DNA of 64,000 bases from Thamnaconus septentrionalis (GCA_009823395.1 CM020505.1:7810129-7874128), one strand, 5' to 3'; shown: positions 32,370 to 46,160, numbered from the stretch's first letter. Numbers and translations: made by a program. The notes: generated from the sequence alone by a model not told the origin.

Positions 32370-35300
32370 CCATAGCGACAGTAGGGAAGAGTGAGGGAGT
32401 TTTATGCCTGTGAGAGTGAACTTGATTAATTTCATTTGACCTGACCTCCTCAAACAAATCCAATATACCTGTCTGCTAGCAACCTATACAGCAGTCCCAG
32501 TGGTGTTGTAGTTGTGCGCATGTCTATTGATGTGTATTTTTTTTCTCAAGGTGTGTGTTACGGCGCATTGTGTGCACGTCCAAATCTGGGCCTGCCTGTG
32601 TTTGTGTTTATTGAGCGCGCGTGGGTGCGTGTGCGTGTGTGTGTGTGTGTGTGCGTGTTCGTGTGCGTATAAGGGTTTGTTTGTTGGTCCGTCAGTGTAT
32701 CTCTGCTGTAGGTAGCCAATAGGCCAAAGAACTGGTCAAGGTGACTTGGTGAATCAAAACAAGCTAATTAGCGGCTAACCTAATTAGCCTGTCTAACAAT
32801 GCTGGCCAAAAAAAGGCACCGATGGCCCCTCCCCATGTCTCCCTCCTCCCATTCCGTAATGAAATATGTGTCTGCTCTCTCTATCCTTTCTTCTCCTTAT
32901 CATAATCAGTCTCTTCTGGGCATAGACTCAGTTTAACCTCCTCAAAGTCAATTTATCTTCCTACTTCTACTTTCACCTCTGTTTTCTCTCTCTGTCCCTG
33001 TCCTCAGCCTACCCCCATTTTTCTCCCTCTCACTTTAAGTCCCCTGTCTCTTTGTGTCCAATGCGGCTTCCACTGCCCTCTGTCTCAGTCGACAAGGGAG
33101 CCGGTGTTCTCCTGAGGATCACTGAAGGTGATACAGTGCTGGATCTTCACTGTTTTCCCCCTTTAGCCCTGATGGCAGGGCGGGGGAGGGGTTCATTTTT
33201 GTGAGTGAACCAGAAATTCCATCCCATAGTTTCCAAATATTACCTCCAGACCTTTGTGCAGGTCCAGAAGGATTCCCAAGTGGAGACGTGCAGGGACGTA
33301 AGCGAACCTGGTGTGGAAAGAGGAAAATGGAGCCTGAGCAAAAACAAACATGATCTAAAAGTGAAGCTTTAATTACATCAGACAAAACCTCAGCATTGTG
33401 TTTATGTATCTGCTGAACTTCTGCTCTCTGATTTTTTTTTTCAGTTTTAAAGATTAAACAATCCGTGTCTGCAGTCATTATAGTTATTCTAGGAAATATT
33501 TCATTTATTGAATCAATCTTATTTAAAAGTTACCTAATGGTGTTTTCGCACACATTTACAATCTAGTCAGGTTCATTATTAAGAAAAATAATTGTAAACA
33601 AAAGGGTATTGCCCTGGTACACCTTATCTGAATGCTTGTCCAAGTGTGTTTCTTCATAGTTTTTGAATTGCAATTTTCCAAAGGAACTGGATGAAATATC
33701 AGTGGCATTAGACTGAAGGAAAATGCTATGTTACGTGCAGAACCAGTGGCATTTAGAGTAGAAAGTGACGTCACATCACCTGTGTGTTTGTGTGTGTTGC
33801 TCCTCTGCCCCTTTACCGGCCATCATGCTAACGCATGAGCATTTTCTTTTCCTCCCTGCCTCAGTAAACAACAGATAGATGCGCCTCGATGTAAATGATA
33901 ACCTTACGTCATGTTCAAGTGGCTGCCTAAATTGTAATCTCCGTGAAAACGGAGCAAGACCGGGGAAACACCAAGACTGTCGTCGTCTTGCTCGCAGTGT
34001 GTTGTTCTACCGTGTTCGTTGACATTTTCCAACACCGACCTCCAGCATCTAGCGCTGAAATAATATGACATAGTGCCCCTTTCCAACTGTTGTCACGTGA
34101 TCATGTGTCCTGTCACCAAGGTGACTCCATCCCATCCTGGCTATCCCTGTTATCTAACAAATAGAAGCACCGATTGCGATGGGTTCCAAAGAAGATGAAG
34201 GAGCATCGGAGTGCAGCGTCTCCTATTGATCACCGTAATTATGTATTGACCCGGCCTAAATTCTGCATTTTAATTTGCTTACTGTATTTGGTTACTTTAT
34301 ATAACCCTGCTGTCCGTGCAGCTCGTATTGTAGCCAGGAGTGACAGGGACAATGAGACGATCATTACTAAGCAGAAAGATTCTGACTGAATTTATTTTGT
34401 TTAATTGTCAGCGTGACTGCCGGAACAATAAAGGGAGGGAAAAAAGAACCAGCGAGCAAATTGAATCTTTTGTAATGAATCATGGATGTGTTGAATTGAG
34501 TTGCCACCGTGGTGTGACTTTGCAAATGAGATTATCCGTATATACTGGTGTTTAATAGACTGAATCTAATAATATGCTTAATGCGGGATTTACTCGTCAT
34601 TACCGTTTTTCTAGCACATCAAATCTTGCGTATTTTCCCCATGTTACTGAAACAGTTTAGCAAAGTCCCATTTCAACTGTGTGTTTGTCGTTGGCGGCTC
34701 GATGATGATGAGGATGACAGAGAAGTCTGTATTGGCAGCGTCTTCAGGAATTTGTAATATTCCTAAAATGTTTGACTTCTGAATTAACGTGGAACACTGA
34801 TTAAGACAAACCTAGCCAGCCTTAATGGTTGATAAATTAGCACACATATGTTCACGAAGACCAAAAAGAAAACAAAACCAATACATCACCTCATTTTCCT
34901 TTCTTGATGCATGTAGGACTTAGACAAAGAATCATTTTCATTGGTTGATGTGGATCGATCTATTTTAAGAAAAAGATTCAAAATATCGTGCAGACTCTTC
35001 TTCTGTCATTCAAACGCATAAGACAATAAATAAGTCGTTTACAAGCAACTGCAAGTTCTAAGGGTGACGTTTGTCAACACTGCTGGCTCCGACGACATGG
35101 TGATCTGAGGATTTTCAGTGCATAAACATCAAAGCACCGCCAAAGCACCGCCACAGAGTATCGCCAAATATTCTGCCCAAAAGAAAAACACGGATCAATT
35201 ACTGCACTAAAGCAAATAAATTCCACTCTTATCACCCTGATGTCCTCTTCCCATGCTGCGTCAAGAGGCTTCTAAATTTTGGCAAGCCTATTTCCATGGC

Positions 35301-38300
35301 AGCAACTGCACTTGCTTTTCTCTCTACGATCCCCCTCTTTTTCACAGCTTTTCATTTTATGAAGTGTGATTTTTACCATTTAGCTTCTGGGAAGCCCCTC
35401 CCTCATTTTTGTCACCAGTTTTTCTTAGTTTTTTCTTTAACAGACCTGCTTTCAGTGGAAACATTTTCTATTTGTATTTTCAATTTGTGCTATTCAGAGG
35501 TTAATGGAAATGCACCCGATGATAAAATCCAGGGACTGGAGGAAAACACCCGAGACGGGCAGCGGAGGGCGGTGTGGGGAGGGTCCGAAACAAATGCGTA
35601 CGAGAGGTGGACAACAAGAGAGTGACGGGGATCAATATGGAGAAGTGTGCAGCGCAGAGGAAGAGTAGAAGAGGCAGAAGAGATGAAAGGCTGTCTACTG
35701 ATTTGTTCCCTAACTAGAGAATTGAAATTGATCTCTGAAACGTGTGTGCATGTGTGCGCACACGTGTGTCTACGTGTGTGTGTGTGTGAGTGGCCAGTAT
35801 CCTAAGGGCACCCGCCCTGGTTGTGTTAAAGTGACGGAAATCCGCTGCGCTGCTGTGTGCGTGTCCGTTCATGCAGGCGTGTTAGCGAGACGGAGACTCG
35901 GCCTCTCGGCTGATTGACGGAATCGGACACGGAGACAAACACACCCGCATAAAACGCACATTGATGTTTGGTCCGATACTATTTAATAAGGGTCAAAAAT
36001 CTTCAAATGACTGTTAGTGCCGGGTCATGGAGTTAAACTGCGGGGTCAAATGTTTCAAACTGTGGCTGAACTTCATTTCCTCCCTCCTCTGACCCTCGAA
36101 GTATTTGAGCAGACTCCAGCAGTGATTTTAGTTTTCTCTTTGCAAATGCGCCTGAAAGAGAAACAAAACCTCATCAATCGAGACATCAGTCGTCTAACCT
36201 CTTTGTTAAATGGTGACAAATGTGTAATGATGTGCTCAGCGCGTCATTGCGCTGATAAGATGTTCAGGGAGAATTAATTGGAGTGGCTTTTAGCAGGTAT
36301 GTGCTGTGGTTTTCATTTAACTGCAAATGTAATTGTTGGAGGTCCACACTGCAGGGTCAGGCCCTGGAAATATGGATTATTTTCTTGTTGATTATTGTAC
36401 AGTGGTGCATTGAGTTCCATACATAGCGTTCAATACTTGCAGCATTTTCTTATTTTAGGATATAACCAAAACAATGCGTAAGTATGCATGCATGGAAAAC
36501 ACATCATCAACAGACCTGCTGTCCATCGCCGCAGTGGTCACTTTACCTTTTAAGCTGGCGAGTGGGCTTGATATACATGAGAGGCAGGGTCTTAATCTTA
36601 CCTGTCAGCATGCTGGAATTCATGAGCTCTAAATACTCCCGTCCCCGAGGATGCAAGGATCCTTTCAGCCCAGCATAAAAAGGATGAATCGATGCATGAT
36701 TTGTTCCTCTTATCTAAGGCATCACGGTGGCCCTGTAAATCTGCCCACCATGCGCGGCGAAGCACACCGTTAGCACACCGTTAATAGTCCAGTTCACAAA
36801 AAAAAACTCTGCTATGTAAGTGAAGGGCACTGCTGGAAGATAAAATGAACACTAAATAAGCTGCAGACCAAACATATCAGAATATCAAGCGATACTGACA
36901 ACAGAGACTGACTGAAAATCAGGGGATTTTTGAGTTTTGTTCTTTTCTCCTGGTCAGAGTCTTGCTGCTGCATTCTGAACCAGATGTGAGGTGGAGAGGA
37001 AATAAAAGCCTGTACCAGAATTTATAAGCTTTTTGTCTGATGGGGATGATTTTGAAATTTGCATTGGATCTCAGATGGAAGAAAACCCAATCAATGTGGA
37101 AATCAAAATTTAATCCAGTCCAATTAATAAATCCAATGAATGAATGATAGTACATCCAAATATTGAAGACTTTTTCTTCACTCTGAATGTAAGCAGTGCC
37201 TAAATTAAGTTAAACAATTGTACAGCTGCACTTAAAATCAGCCTCAGGCAACAAGAGTCAAAAAGATCATCATTTTTGCCTTTCATTGACCTATTTGGAA
37301 GATGAGTCACATGCTTTATCAAGATGATGCCCAAACCCATAACATGGCAAATATAAGAAGAAAAAAATAAAGCCATGAAGCAAACTAAACATTGTGTCAT
37401 CATTGTTAATTGACCATGTTATGAGGTGAAATTAGGGCCATTAGAACTGGTACATTGTGAAGATAATGGCTGGACAGCCCATCTACCCGGGGCTTTATAA
37501 ACCCATCATGCGGGCCGATCGGAGTCATTAATCGAGTTTCACGCCCACTAACTGGAATCATGAATTGATTTCCTCATTTTCCTGGAATGTTTCAGATGTG
37601 TCAGTTGTCTAACAAGCAGCGCTGTGGCAGATAAAGTCCACCACCAATGCACACATCAACCAACACAGACCGCAGTAGAGTCAACAAGTGTGCTACAGGA
37701 GGGTTGAATAATCAACACAGTAAGACTCCAGTGACCTGCATCCACATTTTTGCCATGGTTTTTGATGTATTTACAAAACAACCTCTTTAGCCCATTATGA
37801 AAACCACCACGTTCAATAATGCCTTCATTTCCACAAGATGACAAGGTCGCGTTATTGGGACGCTGCTAAAACACAGCGATCAAACCGAACAAACAACGTT
37901 TGGCTTTCAGCAGGTCACGGAAGTGCAGTTCAACTTGTTCCAAGTCTGTGTTCTCAGTGGACGCAACGCAAGCGAGCAAGTGAAGTCATGAAACCGGGCA
38001 ATGACGACACACACAAACAACCGTGCTGATGTCACCGCCCATAAATTGTGCTGCTGTTTAGAGGTGCCATTTCAACACGGCCCCTTCTTCAGGAGATGAT
38101 GGAGACGGATGTTGCGCCCCCGCGGTCACCGCGGACCCTTGTGGACCGCGCCTCGAGTGAGTCACTGCTAACGAATGACTGTGTCACTGATATTTACACA
38201 CTGCCCCATGTGGATTTAAAAATGGCCCAAAAAAACTCTGGACCTTTTGTCCTTAGATATGCCGTCCACGGCTGCCCACGTCAATGGGCCTATCTTGAAC

Positions 38301-41300
38301 ACCCTCCTCTCCCTTGCCTTGCCTTGGCTTTGACAGTCTCTCCGCCATCGCCTCCTCCGGGAGAATACACTTTATATTTGTACTTCTGGCTTCTTCCTCG
38401 GCTTTGGTTTAAGTACACCTGCGTCGCCCCCTCTGCCCCGCACAAAGTGGGAGAGAATGTCATTCTCATTCAGCGCGGCAATTCGCAGTGCAATCACAGG
38501 GAATATGCAATTAACTGGGAAAGCCTTCAGTCAATAGCACGTCGTGTGTACTCATACACCTCGTTTGCCGTCTTCTCATCCCTTTGCACACTCTCCCTCC
38601 TCCAGCTACCTCCCTTTTATTTCTCCAGCGTCCTCTTCTCTTTTGCAAAGTGCCTTCTCCCGCTCGCTGCCCTCTGCGCCCCCCTCCCCCACCCCCAACC
38701 CGCAGTTCCGTGGAAAAAGCGCGTTCCTCCCTCACCATCACTCCTCGCCTTACAAATAGTTCCTTATTTAATCACATCTCATCATCCCCGACCATCATTA
38801 CTGCATCCCCCTCACTCCCCTGCACTCCCTTCCCCTTTACAGTATTTTTCCTCTCCTGCAACAGCCCCCATGCTCACACAGCTTTCATCATTATCATCCC
38901 CCCCTCCTACCAATCTGCTTACTCTCTCCACCTCCGCTCCCTTTCCGCCTCACTATCTTGGTAGCATCCTAATTTGCAGGCTCTTGCCTCCTGCTTTTCC
39001 TCCCCTTACCTGTTTCCGATTTACCATCTGAGTGCTAACGGCCAAATAATGGGAAAAAAAGGTTTTGCTTGCACAGCTTGGAAAAAGTTGATGGTTTGTC
39101 ATCATCAGTCTTGCCAATTTTCCGCAGGTATTTGTGTGTTAATAATTATCCTTTGCTAATCACCTTATTTCTATCTACTTTTGGTAAGTGTCTCTTAACC
39201 TCTTAACCGTTCCACATTCAAAGCATTTTAACAGCAGCATTACCAGCCTTTTTTCTGTTTAACTATAATCTTTCAGTTTTACCTCAATTTTCATTGTTTT
39301 TTATCCTTCTTGCAGCGCTCACTCTTGCACTCAGGCTATTGATAGCTATGCTAATAGCCGCAAGTTAATGTTAAACTTCTGCCAAAGGTTTACGCTGTCC
39401 ATCTCTCATTTAATGGAGAATTCATTTATGTTTACTTCTTTCATTCTTGGTCAAATTAGGAATTGCTTACACTCACACAAACAGCCCTCTACACGGCATC
39501 CTGTTAGAATTTATCCCCCATTTTCTTTTGTTTCCTAAGGGCTTGTTTCTTTTCTCAATATGAAATGAAACCGCAGACTTTTCATTTGTTTGCTGGCACT
39601 TTTAAACAGCAGGGGCACCCAGCGCAAAGTCAGCAATAGTCAAATGAAGTACTCAAAAACTCCAATTATATAAAACCATTTTTCATTTTAAGTGATTTGT
39701 GTGGATTATGTGCGGGATCTGGATCACCCGAACTCTTAAAGCTTTGTTTAAATTCTTTGCCTCGTCATCATTTCAGTATGATAACGCCAAGATGTTCTCA
39801 AATTACAGCCTTCATGCCAATAAACTTTGATGGTGCGAAACCTGTTGGGGCGCAGGGATTCGACATGGAGTGCCGAGTCTGCACCAGGAGTTCAAATCTG
39901 TTGTAGTAATTAAGAGGTTTATGTCGTATTTAAAATCAGCAGGTGTCTCCAAGGTGAATAGGGCACTGTGGACTCATTTCAGTGCTGGAGCAGTAGATTT
40001 AACTGGAGTTTGTTTCAGGAAGCCAGATGTTTGTGTTTGGAACTTGCTGTTCGCTACCAAGTGTTTTTTTTTTTTTTTTCCATCTTCATAGCATATGTAA
40101 GCCTTTCCCTTTATTATTCTCTTCTCGTCCTCATCATTCACCACAGACACTATGGCTTTGCCTCCTACTTAAATTAAATAAATATATAAATATTTAAAAA
40201 AATTAATTAAATTTTCTTTTTCTTGTGTCTTGCGTTTCAGTTTTTTCCCATTAAACTTTGAATGAATGAATGATTCGTGCAAGTCTTTCTGCCAGCATTT
40301 TTCTCTCACCGCTTTCCTTTCTTGCAAATTCCTCCTGCTGTTCGATCGTTTTCACCAAGAGACTTCATGTTTGTCAATGAGCTCTTAGGACTCACATGGA
40401 GAACAAACAGACACACAGTGTTGTGAAAACACACACCCCATTGTACACAGTTTAACCTAAGTGTACAAAACTGAGGTATGTTCAACAAAAAATAGTTCTC
40501 GTCCAGCTTCAATATGAGTGAGATGTCTCATAAACTTTTTTTCTGTAAGCTTGAATAAATAAGCGATCCACCTTGAGACCTGTGCTCATTAAAATGTACA
40601 AGTTTTCTTGACCTGTCGGGGCTCAAGTTGAGTCAATTTATGCCGTCCTCCATTAACCATGTCTCAGTGAGACACACTTAACTTCTACGTTTGGGAATTC
40701 AAACACAGTAAGTGTGTTTACTGTGTTCCAGTAAGTAAATCAGATTGCAGCAGTAATGAGACACAGTGTAAACATGTTGAAAAAATATATAACTAAATAT
40801 ACTATATGTATATAACTGAAAGAAATCTAGAGGTAGACAGTGTTGGTTTGATTTCAGGTTGTCTGGAAAATATTTCGTTTTTATTCAATCTTAAACGAGT
40901 GACTTCCAAGTCACTCTCTCTTTTTTATTATCATTGATAATGAAATAATAATGGCTTTGGATATATTACGTGCTTTTCATGTCACAGCCGACACAGATGA
41001 CCCTGCTAAGCTGCTACGGCCATTGCATTGTCTATTTGTTTATTTTTCCATTTTCCGTAAATCAACAACAACTACGATGCAATACAGACAAATGACTGCT
41101 ATTATTGAGTCATCCTCAGTTACCCACTGAAGTTTCCAGTGGTTCTCAACAGATGTTGGGATAAGTGCAGACTGTGACTCCTGCTGTTGCTAATAAGCCA
41201 GTAAAAAAGCCTTGTTTAAAAAAGTGCTTCCCCCACCAAAAGATAACCTAGTTAAACTTTTTCATGTTTGCAGACTGCACTTTCAGAACATTTTAATGTG

Positions 41301-42162
41301 CAGGCCATTGTTGAGATTTTCTCTTTGAAGAGCCTAATAAAAGGGAAGCTAGCGCCCCAATAGGTTTAGGGTTATATCCTTGATACCTTTTGGTAACTTT
41401 GAAGAAAATGATTGCATGAAAAACGGCAGCAAAGAGATATTACATGTGCCCTGAGTGACTACTGTAAACTCCCAGATACCCTGCAGGCTACCTTGTTGAA
41501 CCATCATAATCCTCTTTTCCTTTCAGCCATTCCCCTCAGGGTTGCTTGCAGCCAATCATCTGTGTCTATCTCACCCGTCCTCAGCACCATCTTCTCTCAC
41601 ACCGACTAACTAACTCCGTCTAATTAGTCGCAACCAGTAAACATTGTGAGATTCCTGCCACAGCCCCCTGCGAATATACAGATTTCAGAGCAACCCAAGG
41701 GGGTGCTTGCTGAGGCTGGATTACCCTGTTGAGCCTTTATAATGATGAAGACCCTGCCAGCTATGGATGATTTTACTAGTTCTTGCAGTAGATGCATTGG
41801 TGGACCACTGTTGGATTATTTTGACAGTTGTAGAAACTGGCAGCTTTGTCTCACTCCAACATAGGTTGAGCCACGATGGTGAATCCCATTCCTGCAAACA
41901 CTAATTATACCCCTTAGAAATCATGACTGCGTTTGCTTTGCGTTTTATTTATTTATTTGTTTTTATACCCTGTTAGCAGAACTGGCACATACTGGGTATC
42001 CACAGTAAATGGATGGATGAATCACGGTCGTCAGCGGTTGTCGTTAAAAAAGGGACGCGTTGAGGCATCGCTCCCCTGCAATCTAGACATTACCAGTAGA
42101 TGGCAGCCTGACCATGCGGAGATGCTGCGCTGTCGGAACTGTCCAAGGTACTGAATTTCTCC
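32357..42162. other. Gene-free stretch, mostly unique sequence
   Basis: No convincing gene, RNA or transposon was found in about 9.8 kb. Notable textures: two CTAATTAG palindromes at 32764-32771 and 32780-32787; a long open frame at 38048-39031 in pyrimidine-rich sequence that looks non-coding; and a non-repetitive segment near 37430-37570 with TAAT-type sites. This may be the distal regulatory territory of the gene starting at 44.6 kb, which is inference. Confidence 0.5.

Positions 42163-42200
<38 letters not shown>
42163..42200. repeat. (TCTG)n microsatellite
   Basis: This is a tetranucleotide tract of about nine TCTG units. Confidence 0.95.
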
Positions 42201-42445
42201 ATGCTGCTTTGAAGACTCCCACCAGTGGATGTAAGAAGTCCTTATAAATACATAGATATATAAAATGACTAAACTACACCGATGCACTGAGAGCTACCAG
42301 CTTGATGGATGACTCAAAGTAACGCTGTGAAATGGCTCAACCCACACATGCACTCACGCACGAGCGCGGGGACGCACACACACACACACACACTTGACAT
42401 CCGCTAACACATGATACAGCACACCAAGCACACCCACACACTGTA

Positions 42446-42449
<4 letters not shown>

Positions 42450-42491
<42 letters not shown>
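42450..42491. repeat. (CT)n microsatellite
   Basis: About 42 bp of CT, flanked on both sides by short CA runs (42376-42391 and 42498-42523). Confidence 0.95.
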
Positions 42492-42494
<3 letters not shown>

Positions 42495-43870
42495 CCACAC
42501 ACACACACACACGCACACACACCAAACTTGCCAAACTTGCAAAGGTCAGCTATCTGTGCAAGGAGAAAGAAGTTTGCTTCGTCCAACAGCGTCCGTGTGT
42601 TTTATCATGGTGGGTGATTAACAAAAAATCTATTTTGAAAAGGACTTAAAGGGAAAATCAAGCTGCCCTGGCCCATAATGTAAATCCTGTAACATGTGGC
42701 GCGAGAACCCAAGGGGGTTTGAGGCAAATGTTAGGATGAGCTTTGATTCAGCTGCTAGCAACATGGCTACAAGAAGATTATCCTCACAAAAATAATGAAT
42801 ACGCAGAAATCTACTGAACGGCCTCAAAAAAAAAAACTAGCCTGAAATGGACAATAACCCATTTATATTAATAATTACAGGAGGGAGGTGGGTGGAGAGG
42901 GGTCACATTTAACTGAAATAAATGTAGTGCCACTACAGACCACTCTCTGACTCTTCCCAGTCCTTAAAATAAATGAGTCGCAGTAATGTTCAAATACCAA
43001 AATCATCCTCTGGAGAGGCCATTTGTCCATTTTTACTGCTGTGATGAGTTGAAAACAATAAGCGATTGTGAAAGAGTGCATCAAGCTGAGTGTTTATTCA
43101 ATCGTACCAATGAATCAACAAGTGACAAACGCCAATCGTGGTTGAAAACAACAGTTTGGGAAAACGTCAGGAGGAATTTTCAGAGTCCATCCTTTGGAAA
43201 CTTTGATGACTCGTTCGCTCTCGTTCCCGGTCGGCTCAGGCGTCGGTTGACTCCTGGTTGTGAAACGGTGCAACGGACCAGATTTTGGAGGGACAGGTGC
43301 AATTTGCATCGGGCTCTGGGTGTTGCCGCTGCTGTTGGTGGCCTCGGCGGCGCAGCGGGCTGAGTCTCCACCCCGTGTTCGCAGACTTGTAATCTCGTTA
43401 AGGCGATCCCCTGCACACGGCACCTGGGACGGGCGATCGATAACTGGCGGGCGGCTCCGTTTGGGCTGCGAAGAAAGTATGCGACGATATTGGCCAGTGA
43501 CTCAGACCACCACCTGCACCATGTGCACCACCACCACCACCACCACCACCACGGTTTTTGGTTTAACTCTTCCTTCTGTCTTGGATCCTCCCATTCATTT
43601 CATAAAAATACCCTTCAATGACCCTTTCTGATGTTTCATCAGTTTTCAGCCCCATGCTTCTGTTTGTTGTAACCCTGTTCTTTTCTAATCTTATTCAGTA
43701 ACACCCCCCCCCCCGCCTTTTTCTCCATTCAATTGCACCTCCTTGTCATCATACTGCCTCTGCAACTTTATCTTCAAGCGGCCCCAATTTCGTCTTTACA
43801 TGTTTATTATAGAAATGCCACTTTTTAATGGTTTTCCAGTCTTTTCTACATTTTAAATAATCTGTTCCAG
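42492..43870. other. Gene-free stretch upstream of the 44.6-kb promoter
   Basis: No coding segment was recognised. It includes a (CAC)n triplet tract at 43526-43552 and moderately CpG-rich sequence from about 43200 to 43500, which may be part of a distal promoter. Confidence 0.45.
43526..43552. repeat. (CAC)n triplet tract
   Basis: Nine perfect CAC units, extended imperfectly upstream. In one frame it reads as poly-Thr, in another as poly-His or poly-Pro; no gene context supports translation. Confidence 0.9.
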
Positions 43871-44238
43871 TTTTGTTTGTTGGACCACCTGCGCCATCTC
43901 CGTCTCCTTCTCTCTACACGAATATTTGTCAATCCATTTGTCCGGCCCAATTAAACCTACAACGATTCCTTTTAAATCTCCTTCTTTCGCTCCGCTTCAG
44001 GCAACAATCTCTTCTCTCTTTGGCTTCTCGGCCTCCTCCTCCTCCTCCTCCTCCTCAACTTTTTCTACCACCTTCACACTCCCTGGCTCAACCCCCTCCA
44101 CCTCCTCCATCCCCATCCTCCCTCCCTCCCTCCCTCTCCATCCCTGCCTCCCTCCTCCCTCCCTCCCGCTCTCAGTCGTCGCTGCTCGCCATGCTGTGAG
44201 GACCTCGCCACCGTCTCTCTGCTCTCTCCTCCAGTGAA

Positions 44239-44283
<45 letters not shown>

Positions 44284-44616
44284 CTCTACCTCGCTCTCTC
44301 TCCTCCGGTACCTTCCGCTCTCTGCTATGACAGCTCACACCGGCAGCGCGTTGTTGCCCTCTTCCACGGCGTCAGCCCGGCCACCCCGTCCCAACGTTAA
44401 CGTGGACATGTGCGTGCGGGATATTCTTGGTTGATCCTCGGGTTGTAGTTACTTTGCTCCCCTTTTTCCCTCCACCTCCTCTACAATAACGAGAGGAAAA
44501 GGAGGAGGCGGAGGAGGGGGGGCGGCCGTCCTCTTTCACCCCCCTCCGCAAACAGAGCGGCGAGGTGGGGAGAGGGCTGCGAGACTGAGCCCGCTTGGAT
44601 TAATTTAACGGCAAAA
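43871..44616 (+). promoter_or_regulatory. Pyrimidine-rich, CpG-rich promoter and 5' UTR of the 44.6-kb gene
   Basis: The sequence moves from strongly pyrimidine-rich (TCC/CTC runs 43980-44330, including (CT)n at 44246-44283) to GC- and CpG-rich (44330-44616) and leads directly to the start codon at 44617. This is typical of a CpG-island promoter of a developmental or housekeeping gene. The transcription start cannot be placed. Confidence 0.55.
44246..44283. repeat. (CT)n microsatellite in presumed promoter or 5' UTR
   Basis: About 38 bp of CT lies roughly 330 bp before the start codon at 44617. If transcribed it would lie in the 5' UTR. Confidence 0.93.
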
Positions 44617-44773
44617 ATGACGGATTTGGGAGCGCCGGAGACGCTGCTGCAGCTGCTGGTGAGGAGGAGGAGGAGGCTGAGTGTGAGGAAGGCGGCCGGG
44701 CTCAGACACGACCTGCCGCTCCTCCTGCCGCTGCTGCTGGGGCTCCTCTTCGGGGATGTCTGCCCGTCCAGGG
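44617..44773 (+). CDS. First coding exon of an unidentified secreted or membrane protein
   Basis: The ATG at 44617 has A at -3 and opens a frame of 52 codons plus one base, ending at a strong donor, G|GTGAGT (phase 1). The product starts MTDLGAPETLLQLLVRRRRR, a basic N-region, followed about 10 residues later by LPLLLPLLLGLLFGDVCPSRG. This is a classic n-, h- and c-region signal peptide with likely cleavage near the exon end. A short exon carrying only a signal peptide, a phase 1 exit, a CpG-rich promoter and a first intron of more than 19 kb is common in receptor and adhesion genes (for example UNC5-type netrin receptors, also on human 10q22 with DDX21). That family guess rests only on architecture and remembered synteny. 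No second exon was found in the window. Confidence 0.6.
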
Positions 44774-45158
44774 GTGAGTTCAGGAGCCTTTCCATTTTCC
44801 CTCTGCGTGTACGTGCCTGCGCGCCCGAGTGCGCTTGTGTACGTGTGTGTATGTGAGTGTCCCTGCGTGCGTGTGCGCTCGCGCTCGGGGATGATGCTCG
44901 GGACAGTAGCAGGGTGTGTGTGTGTGTGTTTAGCTTGCGAGCGCGCACGTGACGTCGCTCCCCCCCAAAAAACAAAAAAAAAAAAAAAACACAAACGTGC
45001 CCGTGACATCGCTGCGGACGGCGTGTGCGCGTGAAAAGAGTTGCCGTGGAAGTGACTGTGTGGGCGCGTGCGCGCGCAACGCAACGCAACGCTCGGGAAA
45101 AAGCGCGCTTGTCTGCGGACGGATGGGAACGACAGAGTGGTGGGGAAGTGGCTCTGTG

Positions 45159-45194
<36 letters not shown>

Positions 45195-46159
45195 ACGCGC
45201 GTGAGACGCACAGTGCGTTGCCAAACTTGGGCACATTTAGCGCTTCTGGCCGTTAATGTTTAAAGGCCTCTCTCACTCCGGTGCCGAGGTTTCTCACTTA
45301 AAGATGAAGGATGGTGTGAATGCAGTGGATCCAAGCGAGGCACTGAAGAGAGGAAGAACTCTGACGCACGGAACAATAATGATGATGATAATAATAATAA
45401 AAATCTGGTTTCGTACCTTCGGGTGGGATGCTTGCAACTAAATCAGAAGTCTTTGATGATCTGAAATGAGTGGAGAGACACACAGACGAAGAGAGAGAGA
45501 GAGAGGAGGAGATTTCATCTGGAGGGCACCAAGTGAGGAAATCCCATGCTCACAGTTCAACATGGTTTGGGGAGACACACACACACACACACACTGGCCA
45601 TGAAGAGTCTAATAATGTGGGATTATTGATGCCCGTCAACAGGTTGTGTGTTGGTTAGTTGGGGGTTTGTGCTCCCTCTCTGCCGCCATATGTATTTTCT
45701 CTGTAGGCCTACAGAGAAGTAGGTGTTGGCATTCTCCTAATTCGCTGGAATCATTACTGTTACTCCGTTTATCAATAGCTTCTCTGTGTGCCCGTCTCCT
45801 TCTCCTTCTCCCTCTCCCTCATCGCCCTTCATTCCCTCCTCACCGTTCCTCTCCGCCCCCCGAGTGCAGACGTGCCCACCTCTGTCACAATGAAGAAAAC
45901 CGTTTTCCCGCAGGCGTAAAAGTCCATGTGTGTGACCATAGTTTGTTCCCCCGAGCTAAGTCAGTGTTCCATTTGATGTATTTCCATTGAATGTTCTGGA
46001 GATGCTATCTGCGTCTGTATGCCACTGCTGCGCACGCCGGCTGGAAATAACGGGATGTGAGTGATTGTGCTTGTTTGTTGATCAAATATGACGATGGTGA
46101 ATTTAAGTTGTTCATGATTGAAGCACCTGCCTCTTATCATGTTATTTATCTTTCTCTCC

Positions 46160-46160
<1 letters not shown>
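44774..46160 (+). other. Start of presumed long intron 1 (CpG-rich 5' part)
   Basis: CpG-rich, CG/TG-alternating sequence continues to about 45240, including (TG)n at 45162-45193 and an A tract near 44971-44989. After that the composition becomes ordinary. No further exon in phase 1 was recognised. The minus strand has a long open frame through 44481-45236 that is a compositional artefact. Confidence 0.5.
45162..45193. repeat. (TG)n microsatellite
   Basis: About 32 bp of TG inside the CpG-rich start of intron 1, followed by CACGCGCGTG. Confidence 0.93.

Noticed and set aside
44481..45236. 251- and 209-codon minus-strand open frames across the 44.6-kb promoter and exon
   Set aside because: They are antisense to a good first exon, with low-complexity Thr/His/Arg/Ser composition driven by CA and CG-rich DNA; no domain or splice context.
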